The translations under genes and the position numbers were made by a program. A stretch of DNA of 64,000 nucleotides from Bog-473 sp963850095. Its GTDB lineage: Bacteria; Actinomycetota; Acidimicrobiia; Acidimicrobiales; RAAP-2. The notes under the pieces were generated by a model that saw only the letters and a list, made by a program, of their open reading frames with translations, was not told where the DNA came from and did no database searches. Below are positions 27,652 to 37,535 of the stretch, in pieces; position 1 is the stretch's first letter, and each line of letters begins with the position of its first letter. The stretch is taken from the NCBI GenBank assembly GCA_963850095.1, contig CAWKJX010000004.1, forward strand, positions 1 to 64,000, read 5' to 3'.

Positions 27652-29121
27652 ATGGGCAGCGGGATCGTGACGTGGGGCGCCTACCTGCCCTCCTGGCGGC
27701 TGCAGCGCTCGGCCATCGCCGGCGTGCTGGGCAGCGGCGGCGGCAAGGGGACGCGTTCGGTGGCCTCCTACGACGAGGACACGACCACCCTGGGGGTGGA
27801 GACGGGGCGGCGGGCTCTGGCCACCGGCCCGGGTGCGCCGTCCGTGCAGGACCTGTTCCTGTCGACGCCCGACCCGGGCTACCTCGACAAGACGAGCGCC
27901 ACCACGGTGCACGCCGCACTGGGGCTGGGGCGGGCCTGCGGCGCCTACGACTTCGCCGGCTCCTCGCGCTCGGCCACGGCGACGCTGCTGGCGGCCCTGG
28001 CCGGGGCGGCCGGCGGGCGCACGACCATGGCCGTCGTCGCCGACCTGCGCACCGGTCTGGCCGGGTCGGCCGAGGAGCGCGACAGCGGCGACGGCGCGGC
28101 GGCCTTCCTCTGCGCGCCGGACGGCGCCGTGGCCGAGCTGGTCGGCCGGGGGGCGGCCACCGACGAGTTCCTCGACCGCTGGCGCGTGCCCGGCGAGGCC
28201 GACTCCCACGTGTGGGAGGAGCGCTTCGGCGAGGAGCTCTACGTGCCGTTGGCCCGCGAGGCCTTCGCGGCGGCGCTGAAGGACGCCGGGCTGGCCGAGG
28301 GCGACGTCGACCATGCGGTCGTGACCGGGTTGCACGTGCGGGCGACCAGGGCGGCGGCCGCCGGGCTCGGCGTGCGCGACGGCGTGCTGGCGCCGGACCT
28401 GACCACCTCGGTCGGGAACCTGGGGGCGGCCCACGCCGGCGTGGCCCTGGGCGACGTGCTCGAACGGGCCGAGCCGGGGCAGGTGATCGCCGTGCTCTCG
28501 CTGGCCGACGGGGCGGACGCCCTCGTGCTGCGGACGACGGACGCGCTCACCGCGGCCCGGCGCGCCCGGGCGCAGGCGGGCGTGCCGAGCGTGGCCGAGC
28601 AGGTGGCGGCCGGGCGGGACGACCTGAGCTACGCCACCTTCCTGACCTGGCGGGGCCACATGCGCCGGGAGCCGCCGCGCCGGCCCGACCCCGAGCGACC
28701 GGGGGCGCCGACGGTGCACCGCTCCGAGGAGTGGAAGTACGCCTTCGCCGCCTCGCGTTGCCTGGCCTGTGGCTTCCGCCACATGCCGCCGACGCGGGCC
28801 TGTCTGAAGTGCCACGCCATCGACCAAATGCAGGCGGAGCGGTTGGCCGACGTGCCGGGGACGGTGGCCACGTTCACCATCGACCACCTGGCCTACTCCA
28901 TGTCGCCGCCGGTGATCGGCGTGATCATCGACTTCGACGGGGGCGGGCGGTTCCGCTGCGAGCTCACGGACGCCCGGGCGGCCGAGGTGTCGATCGGCGA
29001 CCGCGTGTCCATGACCTTCCGGCGCGTCTGGACGGCGCAGGGCGTGCACAATTACTTCTGGAAGGCGCGGCCGCTGGCCGTGCCGGCCGGCGGTGCGGGC
29101 GACGACGAGCGAGGAGGGTAG
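27652..29121 (+). CDS. HMG-CoA synthase-like thiolase-fold protein fused to DUF35
   Basis: The 489-residue protein has an N-terminal HMG-CoA-synthase/KAS-III-like domain (about 1-320; SGIVTWGAYLPSWRL, DLTTSVGNLGAAHAGVALGDVLE) and a C-terminal DUF35 module (about 360-475) with zinc ribbon CLACGFRHMPPTRACLKC. The position of the usual nucleophilic cysteine appears as serine in DFAGSSRSATATLLA, so the condensing activity may be lost or altered. TAGGAT at 27636-27641 sits 10 bases before the ATG, a possible leaderless internal promoter. The thiolase gene follows after 4 bases. The protein may act as a scaffold or acyl-CoA carrier for the thiolase, which is inference. Confidence 0.82.
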   Translation: MGSGIVTWGAYLPSWRLQRSAIAGVLGSGGGKGTRSVASYDEDTTTLGVETGRRALATGPGAPSVQDLFLSTPDPGYLDKTSATTVHAALGLGRACGAYDFAGSSRSATATLLAALAGAAGGRTTMAVVADLRTGLAGSAEERDSGDGAAAFLCAPDGAVAELVGRGAATDEFLDRWRVPGEADSHVWEERFGEELYVPLAREAFAAALKDAGLAEGDVDHAVVTGLHVRATRAAAAGLGVRDGVLAPDLTTSVGNLGAAHAGVALGDVLERAEPGQVIAVLSLADGADALVLRTTDALTAARRARAQAGVPSVAEQVAAGRDDLSYATFLTWRGHMRREPPRRPDPERPGAPTVHRSEEWKYAFAASRCLACGFRHMPPTRACLKCHAIDQMQAERLADVPGTVATFTIDHLAYSMSPPVIGVIIDFDGGGRFRCELTDARAAEVSIGDRVSMTFRRVWTAQGVHNYFWKARPLAVPAGGAGDDERGG

Positions 29122-29125
29122 GGCG

Positions 29126-30326
29126 ATGGCGAGCAGCGGCATCCGCGACCAGGTGGCCATCATCGGCATGGGCTGCACCCGCTTCGGCGAGCTGTGGGAC
29201 AAGGGAGTCGACGACCTGTTGACGGACGCCGCCACCGACGCCGCGGCGTCGGCCGGCCTGTCCATCCACGACATCGACGCCTTCTGGCTCGGCACCATGA
29301 CGTCGGGCGTGTGCGGCGTGACGCTGTCGCGGCCCCTCAAGCTCGACTACAAGCCGGTCACCCGGGTGGAGAACTACTGCGCCACCGGCTCCGAGGCGTT
29401 CCGCAACGCCTGCTACGCCGTGGCCTCGGGCGCCTACGACGTGGCCATGGCCATCGGGGTGGAGAAGCTCAAGGACACGGGCTACTCGGGCCTGACCGGC
29501 ATCCGCGCCGTGGGTGACGGCACCGACCCCGGCCTGTCCTCGCCCGCCGCCTTCTCCTTCCTGGCTCCCTCCTACGCCCACAAGTACGGGGTGGACAAGG
29601 ACGAGCTGAAGGAGGTCATGAGCCGGATCGCCTTCAAGAACCACCAGAACGGCGCCCGCAACCCGCGGGCGCAGTTCCAGAAGGAAGTTTCCATGGAGAC
29701 GATCGCCAAGGCGCCCCTGGTGGCGGGCGACCTGGGCGTCTTCGACTGCAGCGGCGTGAGCGACGGCTCCGCCGCTGCCGTGATCTGCCGGGCCGAGGAC
29801 GCGCACAAGTACTGCGCCAACCCGCTCTACGTGAAGGCACTTTCCTTCGTGGCGGGGCCGGCCGCCGGCCCGATCGACCCGGCCTACGACTACACCACCT
29901 TCGAGGAGGTGGTGCGCACGGCGGCCGATGCCTACGCCCAGGCCGGCATCACCGACCCGCGGGCCCAGCTGGCCATGGCCGAGGTGCACGACTGCTTCAC
30001 CCCGACCGAGCTGGTGCTGATGGAGGACCTCGGCTTCGCCGAGCGGGGCACGGCCTGGAAGGAGGTGCTGGCGGGCACCTTCGACCGCGACGGCGAGCTG
30101 CCGGTCAACCCGGACGGCGGCCTCAAGTCCTTCGGGCACCCGATCGGTGCCTCGGGCCTGCGCATGCTCTTCGAGTGCTGGCTGCAGTTGCGGGGCGAGG
30201 CGCCGCCCGAGCGCCAGATCGCCACCGTCGGCCCGGGCCGGACGCTCGGGCCTGACCCACAACCTCGGCGGCGCGCCCGGTGAGGGCGTGAGCTTCGTCG
30301 GCATCGTCGGCACCGAGCTCGGCTGA
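29126..30326 (+). CDS. Thiolase (SCP-x type acetyl-CoA acetyltransferase), frameshift near 3' end
   Basis: The protein, close to 400 residues, is an SCP-x/lipid-transfer-type thiolase: VAIIGMGCTRFGELW at the start, active cysteine in VENYCATGSEAFRNA near residue 90, GGLKSFGHPIGASG near 330. In the ATG frame the end reads as nonsense to a stop at 30283. The expected family ending (LTHNLGGAPGEGVSFVGIVG) is present one frame over and stops at 30326, 4 bases before the next gene. An extra G in GGG near 30247-30250 explains this. It is either a sequencing error or a recent frameshift. The retained cysteine argues for true thiolase rather than retro-aldolase activity. Confidence 0.87.
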
Positions 30327-30330
30327 CGCC

Positions 30331-31551
30331 ATGAGCGGCGCGACCGGGGAGGACCTCCTCTCAGAGACCGAGGACCAGGCCGCCCTGCGCCAGCTGGCCC
30401 GTGACGTGGCCACCCGTGAGGTGGCGCCGCGGGCGCACCAGGCCGACGAGGAGGGCGCGGTGCCGGCCGAGGTGCGCAAGGCGCTGGCGGCGGCCGACCT
30501 GCTGCGCATCACGGTGGGCGAGGAGTGGGGCGGTATGGGTCTGGGCGACGTCGAGGCGTCGATCGTGCTCGAGGAGATCGCCCGGGCCGACGTCTCGTCG
30601 GCCATCTGCTGCCAGCTGACCTTCAACGGGCCCCCCCGGGGCATTGAGCACCTCGGTCCGCCGGCCATGAAGGAGCGGTGGTTGCCGGCGGCGGCCGATG
30701 GAGAGGCGCTGATCAGCATCGGCATCACCGAGCCCGACGCCGGCTCGGCCGTCCAGAACATGCGCGCCGCGCTGGTCGACGACGGGCCGGGGCGCTGGCG
30801 CCTCAACGCCTACAAGAACTATTCGACCCTGGGCGACGTGGCCCAGGGCGTGTTGGTCTGGTGCCGGTGGCCCGGCGGCGAGGGGGCCAAGGGGATCGGC
30901 GCCGTCATCGTGCCGACCGACCGGGCGGGCGTGTCGGTGACCGGGCGCCACCAGGGAATGGGCATCCACGCCGCCACGGAGGCCGAGCTGGCCTTCGACG
31001 GCGTGGAGATCACCACCGACGACGTCCTGATCGCCGGTGACCCCGCCGGCACCGAACCGTTCAAGGTGTTGCTGTCACACCTCAACCACGAGCGATGCGG
31101 CAACGCGTCGATGTGCATCGGGGCGGCGCAGGGCGCGCTGGAGCACGCGGTGCGCTACATGAACGAGCGCGTCGTCGGGGGCCGCCCGCTGGCCGAGCTG
31201 CAGGGGTTGCAGTGGAAGCTGGCCGACATGGCGGTGCAGCTCGAGGGGGCACGCCTGCTGCTGGCCCGGGCGGTGCGACTGGCCGGCCCGGGTGGGACGC
31301 CGCCCGCCCTCGAGACGGCGCTGGCCAAGACGGCAGCCAACCTGGCGGCCAAGTTCGTGTGCGACGAGGCCATGCAGATCCACGGCGGCTACGGCTACTC
31401 GCGTGAGTATCCGCTCGAGCGCGCCTATCGCGACATACGGGGGTTGTGCTTCGGTGCCGGGACGGTGGAGGCGCAGAAGAACTTCATCGGCCTGCGCGTC
31501 TCGGCCGGCGCCCGTACCGGTTCGCCCGGCTGGAAGGACCCGCTGGGGTAG
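30331..31551 (+). CDS. Acyl-CoA dehydrogenase
   Basis: The 406-residue enzyme is a standard acyl-CoA dehydrogenase. It has LVSIGITEPDAGSAVQNMR-like flavin-contacting segment near residue 130, GMGIHAATEAELAFDGVEI near 205 and the C-terminal signature MQIHGGYGYSREYPLERAYRDIRG near 345. It oxidises acyl-CoA to enoyl-CoA. It closes the operon that begins at 25783 and follows the thiolase by 4 bases. The order HyuB, HMGS-like-DUF35, thiolase and dehydrogenase suggests breakdown of an unusual acyl chain. Confidence 0.95.
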   Translation: MSGATGEDLLSETEDQAALRQLARDVATREVAPRAHQADEEGAVPAEVRKALAAADLLRITVGEEWGGMGLGDVEASIVLEEIARADVSSAICCQLTFNGPPRGIEHLGPPAMKERWLPAAADGEALISIGITEPDAGSAVQNMRAALVDDGPGRWRLNAYKNYSTLGDVAQGVLVWCRWPGGEGAKGIGAVIVPTDRAGVSVTGRHQGMGIHAATEAELAFDGVEITTDDVLIAGDPAGTEPFKVLLSHLNHERCGNASMCIGAAQGALEHAVRYMNERVVGGRPLAELQGLQWKLADMAVQLEGARLLLARAVRLAGPGGTPPALETALAKTAANLAAKFVCDEAMQIHGGYGYSREYPLERAYRDIRGLCFGAGTVEAQKNFIGLRVSAGARTGSPGWKDPLG

Positions 31552-31950
31552 CAGGGCTGAGGTCACGGGTTCCGGCGGAGCCGGAGCGCCGCTGCGTCGA
31601 GAAATTCGTCGGGTTGGGGCTGTCGAGCGGCATGGCGGGGCCAGGTCGACTCGCTGATCTCGAAGAGTGCGGGGGGAGGGCACCTCACCTCGACGCACTT
31701 CTCTGGAGTGGAGCTTCTCGCCCCCGGCCCTATTTCCGAATCGCCCCCTCCGGCCCGTGAGGGCCCAGCCTTTACACTTGACGAGTGCTGTGCTCTTGCT
31801 CCATCACGGGGGGCATCGGACTCGACAGCGGGTGGATCAGGTCATGGGGACACGGTCGACGTGGCAAAAACCCTTCTCCGCGGTAATCCCTCTACCGACC
31901 GCGTTCGTAGATCTATGTGACGGAATCGGAAACAAACGAGGAGACGCGAC
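31552..31950. other. Non-coding gap
   Basis: No convincing gene is visible in these 399 bases. Short open frames here lack ribosome sites and have no recognisable sequence. Base composition drops towards the right end (GATCTATGTGACGGAATCGG and following), which suggests the promoter of the COG4315 gene. GAGGAGA at 31937-31943 is its ribosome site. Confidence 0.6.
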
Positions 31951-32493
31951 ATGAAACAGGCTACGCAGGACCGGAGCTCGACCCGCAAAGTGCCGGTCGG
32001 ACGATTGGTCAGCGCCGCGGTGGCCCTTGGCGGGCTGTCCGGATTGGTCCTGGCCGGCAGTACGGCGGGGGCGGCGTCGAGCGTCGTCGTTTCGACGACG
32101 AAGAACACCAATTATGGCACCATCCTCGTCAGCGGCAAGGCCCTGTACACCCTGAAGGCGAGCAAGACGGCCTGTTCCACATCGTGCTTGAAGATCTGGC
32201 CCGCGCTCATGCTGCCCAAAGGTGTGACGAAGGCCACGGCCGGGACCGGGGTGAGCGCTTCGAAGCTCGGCACCGTGAAGCGGAGCGGTGGCGCGCTTCA
32301 GGTCACCTATGCCGGCAAGCCGCTCTACAAGTTCGCTGAAGACACCAGTGCCAGCCAGGTGAATGGAAACATCACCGACACGTGGGGCAAGTGGTCCGTC
32401 GTGGCGACGAAGCCGGCATCGTCGAGCTCGAGCTCGAGTTCTGGCTCCGGCTCCGGTGGATCGACGGCCGGCTCCGGGGGAGTGTCGTTCTAG
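31951..32493 (+). CDS. Secreted COG4315-type repeat protein
   Basis: The 180-residue protein has a signal peptide (LVSAAVALGGLSGLVLAGSTAGA, cleavage after about residue 42). Two tandem COG4315 secreted repeats follow: YGTILVSGKALYTLKASKT...CSTSCLKIWPAL, then VTYAGKPLYKFAEDTSASQVNG. The tail is a Ser/Gly-rich linker. The CxxxC pair is conserved in the family. COG4315 proteins are exported with no proven role. A second copy lies at 35361-35804, at the other end of the same gene set. The ATG is preceded by GAGGAGA. Confidence 0.85.
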   Translation: MKQATQDRSSTRKVPVGRLVSAAVALGGLSGLVLAGSTAGAASSVVVSTTKNTNYGTILVSGKALYTLKASKTACSTSCLKIWPALMLPKGVTKATAGTGVSASKLGTVKRSGGALQVTYAGKPLYKFAEDTSASQVNGNITDTWGKWSVVATKPASSSSSSSSGSGSGGSTAGSGGVSF

Positions 32494-32521
32494 CGCCGAG
32501 GTCCTGGACCGGGAGGAAGTC

Positions 32522-33652
32522 ATGTCCTCTGTTCTGATTGCACCGTCTCGATCTCCTGTTCCGTCGCCGGCGGAGCGAAGGAGTCCGGAGGCGAGTCGGC
32601 CGTGGATCGCGCTGTCGTCGCGGGCCTACCTCCCAGCCGTCGGGATTGCGGCCGTGGCCCTTGCCCTGGTTGCCATCGGTTGGTCCAGTCACTGGGGCGG
32701 AGAGCGCTTCGCGGAGTCCCTGACGAGTCTCCGCGTCGTCCTGGTGGGTCCGTTGACCCTCGGGATCATCGGGGTCTTTCTCGTCGTGGAGCGAATTTGG
32801 CCGGCCCAGCAGCGGCCGCTCTTCGCCCGCGGCTACCGTCATGATCTCCTTCTCACCGTCATGAACGTGGCGCTCGTCGCGCCACTGGTGACTGCGCTCA
32901 CCCTCTCCTTCGTGGCGGTGGTGCAGAGGGGTATGCCCTGGATCGTCCTGCCGAAGATCGGAATGTTTCCGCGCTGGGGTGCGATCGCCGTCATCGTCGT
33001 TGCCATGGACGGTTTGAACTGGTTTGTCCATCTGGCGAATCACCGCGTCCGAGTGCTCTGGCGTTTCCATGAGCTGCACCATTCGCAAGAGGACATGAGT
33101 GTGTTGACCGTGTTTCGCACGCACCCCTTGATCCACGTCTCCTATCTGCTCGCGCTGGTTCCAGGTGTGGTGCTCCTGGCCAATGGAGCGTTGTCGGTCA
33201 CCGTGCTCGCCATCTACGCGGGCATCGTGGCTTTCGCTCACTCCAATACTCGCTTGAGTTTCGGTCCGCTCGGAAGGGTCTTGGTGAGCCCGAACTATCA
33301 CCGCATCCACCACCAACTGGACGGGCCACAGGACGTGAACCTCGGCTTCGCCCTGTCGATCTGGGATCAGATCTTCCATCGGGCGGTGTTCCCGACGGCA
33401 GAAACAGTCGGCATCGACACCGGGCTGCCCGGTCGACCGCTGATCGTGGAGCAGGCGGCACCGCGCCCGCAGCATCTGGCCGTCCTCGCCGCTCAGCTGG
33501 TGGCGCCCTTCCGCCCCATGCGCGACTTCACCGTGCCCCCGTCCATCAAATCGGTCCCGCACCGGTCCGTCGAAGCCGCGACTGCCACCTCGAACTGCGG
33601 GCCACCGCCGGATCGCTTCGACGAGCCACTGGGGGAGGCGGCGTCATGGTGA
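32522..33652 (+). CDS. Sterol desaturase / fatty acid hydroxylase superfamily membrane protein
   Basis: The 376-residue protein has about five membrane helices and the di-iron histidine clusters HLANH, HELHHS and NYHRIHHQLD (residues about 175-265), followed by NLGFALSIWDQIFHR. These define the fatty-acid-hydroxylase/C5-sterol-desaturase superfamily of membrane-bound O2-using enzymes. The ATG at 32522 follows GGGAGGAA. Its 3' end overlaps the DoxX gene start by 7 bases, so the two are coupled. The substrate is probably a membrane lipid or isoprenoid. Confidence 0.88.
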   Translation: MSSVLIAPSRSPVPSPAERRSPEASRPWIALSSRAYLPAVGIAAVALALVAIGWSSHWGGERFAESLTSLRVVLVGPLTLGIIGVFLVVERIWPAQQRPLFARGYRHDLLLTVMNVALVAPLVTALTLSFVAVVQRGMPWIVLPKIGMFPRWGAIAVIVVAMDGLNWFVHLANHRVRVLWRFHELHHSQEDMSVLTVFRTHPLIHVSYLLALVPGVVLLANGALSVTVLAIYAGIVAFAHSNTRLSFGPLGRVLVSPNYHRIHHQLDGPQDVNLGFALSIWDQIFHRAVFPTAETVGIDTGLPGRPLIVEQAAPRPQHLAVLAAQLVAPFRPMRDFTVPPSIKSVPHRSVEAATATSNCGPPPDRFDEPLGEAASW

Positions 33653-34154
33653 CGGCGACGGTCGCGACCCGCCGGCGCTCGGGTCGGGCGTTGTTGGCGA
33701 CGTTGGTCGGGACCCGGGCCGCGCCCCCGCGACCGACTGGGCCCTGCTGGCCGTCCGCGTGGCGCTGGCCTGGGTCTTCATCTACTACGGGGCCGGGAAG
33801 CTCTTCGGTTGGTTCAACGGTCCGGGCCTTCATCGGACCGCTCTCTACTTCTCGCAGACCGCCCACCTCCATCCCGGTGGCCTGTTCGCCGTCCTCGGCG
33901 GGGTGATCGAATTCGGTAGCGGGGTCGCACTCGCCCTCGGCCTCTTCTCGCGCCTGGCCGGCGTCGCTCTGTTCGGGGACATGGTGATGGCGATGATCAC
34001 CGTGACCTGGGCGACGGGGATCAACTCTGTCTCGGACCCACCGGGCTACCAGCTGAACCTCGCCCTTGCGGTCCTGGCGCTCGTCGCTGCCCTGCTCGGG
34101 TCCGGTCGGTTCAGTCTCGACGCGCTCATCGAGCGACGCGTGGTGGAGGCCTAG
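33646..34154 (+). CDS. DoxX-family membrane protein, probable frameshift near the N-terminus
   Basis: From about 33735 the frame encodes a DoxX protein: DWALLAVRVALAWVFIYYGA, FFSQTAHLHPGG-like loop, GGVIEFGSGVALALGLFSRLAG, then further membrane helices to residue end RRVVEA. The natural start is the ATG at 33646, which overlaps the hydroxylase stop (ATGGTGA), but that frame is one base off the DoxX frame. One missing base near 33733 would join them to give a protein of about 170 residues. Otherwise a GTG at 33759 would give a shortened 131-residue form lacking most of helix one. DoxX proteins are four-helix membrane proteins tied to quinone or thiol redox. Confidence 0.75.
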
Positions 34155-34156
34155 CC

Positions 34157-34888
34157 GTGGCGGCGGGCACTGGCGCGCTGCCAGATACCCGTCATGGCGA
34201 TCTGACCGGGCTCGAAGCGGGATCGATGCAGCCGCCGTCCTTGGGCTGGCTCGGCGGATTGGCGGCATACCGCTCGGCGCGGGCGGACCGGCTGATCAGG
34301 ACTTCGATGAACGTCATCGGCGCGGTCGGCGCCGCCTACTTCGCGCAGGCCACTCTGAGGTTCTACCTGCAGACGCACCGGTTGATCGGCGGGGCCTTCT
34401 TCGCTGAGCAGATGTGGGTGGTGGTCGCCTACCTCATTCGGCGCCCCGCACGCGTCGTGAGCCGACGGTGGGGCGACTGGCTCCTTGCCTTCGGTGGGAC
34501 GTTCGGCGGTGTGCTGTTCCGGCCCGACGGCGCCCATCCACCGTGGGGCGTGACGGCCGGCCTGGCCGTCCAGGTCTTTGGGCTGGTCCTCTGCGTGACG
34601 TCGTTCCTCGCCCTTGGCCGTTCTTTCGGGTTCGTGGCGGCGGACCGAGGGCTGGTGAGGCGAGGTCCCTACGCCGTCGTCCGCCATCCCATTTATGCCT
34701 CCTACCTCTTCCTTCAGTTCGGGTACGTGCTGCAGAGCATTTCGGTGCGCAACGCCCTCGTGATGGTGTTCGCGTCCGGCTGTAACGCCGGCCGAGCGCT
34801 GGTCGAGGACCGCGTGCTTGCGACGAACGAGCTCTCCGAGCCGTACCGCCGCCAGGTCCGGTGGAGGTTGCTCCCCGGGGTCTGGTAG
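34157..34888 (+). CDS. Isoprenylcysteine carboxyl methyltransferase-like membrane protein
   Basis: The 243-residue protein has about five membrane helices and the ICMT/PEMT signature GLVRRGPYAVVRHPIYASYLFLQFG near residue 175, with a final cytosolic NELSEPYRRQVRWRLLPGVW. This motif binds SAM in membrane methyltransferases that modify prenylated or lipid substrates. The GTG start lies 2 bases after the DoxX stop, with GGAGG at 34143-34147 as a ribosome site, so it is co-translated. In bacteria the substrates are generally unknown. Confidence 0.85.
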   Translation: MAAGTGALPDTRHGDLTGLEAGSMQPPSLGWLGGLAAYRSARADRLIRTSMNVIGAVGAAYFAQATLRFYLQTHRLIGGAFFAEQMWVVVAYLIRRPARVVSRRWGDWLLAFGGTFGGVLFRPDGAHPPWGVTAGLAVQVFGLVLCVTSFLALGRSFGFVAADRGLVRRGPYAVVRHPIYASYLFLQFGYVLQSISVRNALVMVFASGCNAGRALVEDRVLATNELSEPYRRQVRWRLLPGVW

Positions 34889-34891
34889 CCG

Positions 34892-35963
34892 ATGGCAGAG
34901 ACCGCGCGCACCGGAGCCGATGGTCCCGAGCCCGGGTCGAACCGGTGGCCAGGGCTCGCCCTCCGTGTCATCGGCGCCGGACTGCTGTTCGCCACCGGTG
35001 CGATCCATCTCGACCTGTACCTCACCGGTTACCGGACGATCCCGACGATCGGCTGGCTTTTTCTGCTCCAGGTGATCACTGCGTTCGCCCTCGGCACGAT
35101 CGTCCTGGTGTGGGGCAGCCGCCTGGCTGCGGCCGCGGGCGCCGGGTTCGCGGTCGCCACCCTCGGCGGGTACCTGTTGTCGTTGCGCGTCAGCCTCTTC
35201 GGGTTTCGCGAGGTCCGTACCACCGCAGGGATCGTGGCCGGGGTCATCGAGGTCGCGACCTTCGCCGTGCTCGCCGCGTTCGTCCTTCAGCCGTTGCCCG
35301 AGCACCGACCTTCCGAGCGGGTCGACCGACGACGGACTGGTGGAGCGGCTGCAACACGCCATGCCGGCCGGTCGGTGGGCCGCCGCTGCGTTCACCGTGG
35401 TGATCTCGGTGCTCCTGGGTCTTTCCCTTGCGGCAGAGGGACCAGCCTCCACGAGCAGCGGGTCTGCGAACGCTCTCCTGCAGGTCACGAAGATCCACGG
35501 CGCATCGGTGCTGACCAATGCCCGTGGCTACACGTTGTACTGGTTTGCCCCCGATACGCCGGGCAAGTCGACCTGCTACGGCACCTGCGCGGCGTACTGG
35601 CCGCCGTTGACCGGCCGGCCGATCGCCGGACCGGGCGTGACGGGCAAGGTCGGAACGATCGGACGGACGGGTGGCGGGACCCAAGTCACCTACGACGGCC
35701 ATCCGCTCTACACCTACGTCGGCGACTCGGCTCCCGGCCAGGCCACGGGCAACGGCGTCGACTTGAATGGCGGGTTTTGGTACGAAGTGGCCGCGTCCGG
35801 CTGAACCGCAGCGAGAGGTCGGTGGTCGACGGCACTGGCGGCGCGCCGCAACGACGCGTCCTCTCATGCGGCATGGCCAGCGGGGTCAGCAGGTCAGCAG
35901 GTCAGCGGGTCAGCAGGCCGGAGGAACCGGCGCCCGAGCCGGCCCCTCCGGTCGCTCAGATTG

Positions 35964-35992
<29 letters not shown>
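34892..35992 (+). CDS. Multi-pass membrane protein; only the first ~145 codons look coding
   Basis: Residues 1-140 form a convincing membrane protein with about four helices (LALRVIGAGLLFATGAIHLDLYL, IGWLFLLQVITAFALGTIVLVWG, FAVATLGGYLLSLRVSLFG, IVAGVIEVATFAVLAAFVL). It starts with ATG 3 bases after the methyltransferase stop. After about 35330 the frame stays open to 35992 but reads as Arg-rich nonsense, while a different frame encodes the COG4315 protein 35361-35804. The real protein therefore probably ends near 35330 through a frameshift in this sequence, or is followed by a long non-coding tail. I do not recognise the family. Confidence 0.55.
35361..35804 (+). CDS. Secreted COG4315-type repeat protein (second copy)
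   Basis: The 147-residue protein begins with a signal peptide (MPAGRWAAAAFTVVISVLLGLSLA) and contains the COG4315 pair: VLTNARGYTLYWFAPDTPGK with CYGTCAAYWPPLTG, then TYDGHPLYTYVGDSAPGQATGNG and FWYEVAASG. It retains the CxxxC pair like the copy at 31951. An in-frame GTG at 35340 would add 7 residues. It ends the membrane-protein gene set and is followed by a hairpin at 35918-35951. Confidence 0.82.
   Translation: MPAGRWAAAAFTVVISVLLGLSLAAEGPASTSSGSANALLQVTKIHGASVLTNARGYTLYWFAPDTPGKSTCYGTCAAYWPPLTGRPIAGPGVTGKVGTIGRTGGGTQVTYDGHPLYTYVGDSAPGQATGNGVDLNGGFWYEVAASG
35884..35917. repeat. 8-base tandem repeat (GGTCAGCA, about four copies)
   Basis: GGTCAGCA is repeated four times with one mismatch (the third copy ends G) and a partial fifth copy. 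It lies in the short gap between the COG4315 gene and the convergent aldehyde dehydrogenase, just before a hairpin. It is probably a simple-sequence expansion without function. Confidence 0.7.
35918..35951. terminator. Bidirectional hairpin between convergent genes
   Basis: CCGGAGG (35918-35924) pairs with CCTCCGG (35945-35951), and inside them CCGGC pairs with GCCGG around a GCCCGA loop. It sits between the 3' ends of the COG4315 gene and the aldehyde dehydrogenase gene. It lacks a T-run, so termination may be intrinsic-like or assisted. Confidence 0.55.
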
Positions 35993-37382
<1,390 letters not shown>

Positions 37383-37535
37383 GAGGAGCCCTCCCTCGTC
37401 GAGTGATGCCGATGCTGTGCGGACCACCCTACCCAGCTGGCCGGGGAGCCGCTCCGGGCCGGGGCCGGGGCCGGCGGGGCCGGCCGCCGCGCCGGCGTGG
37501 GGCCGATCGATGCGGCGGGCCGCAGGCCCCCTGCG

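Noticed and set aside
25702..29340. A 1212-codon open frame on the minus strand
   Set aside because: It is antisense to well-supported HyuB, HMGS-like and thiolase genes, is rich in Arg/His/Gly and has no recognisable domain. Such frames are a by-product of high GC.
29126..30326. Thiolase as retro-aldolase of the Ltp2 type
   Set aside because: The active cysteine in VENYCATGSEA is retained, whereas Ltp2-type aldolases lack it.
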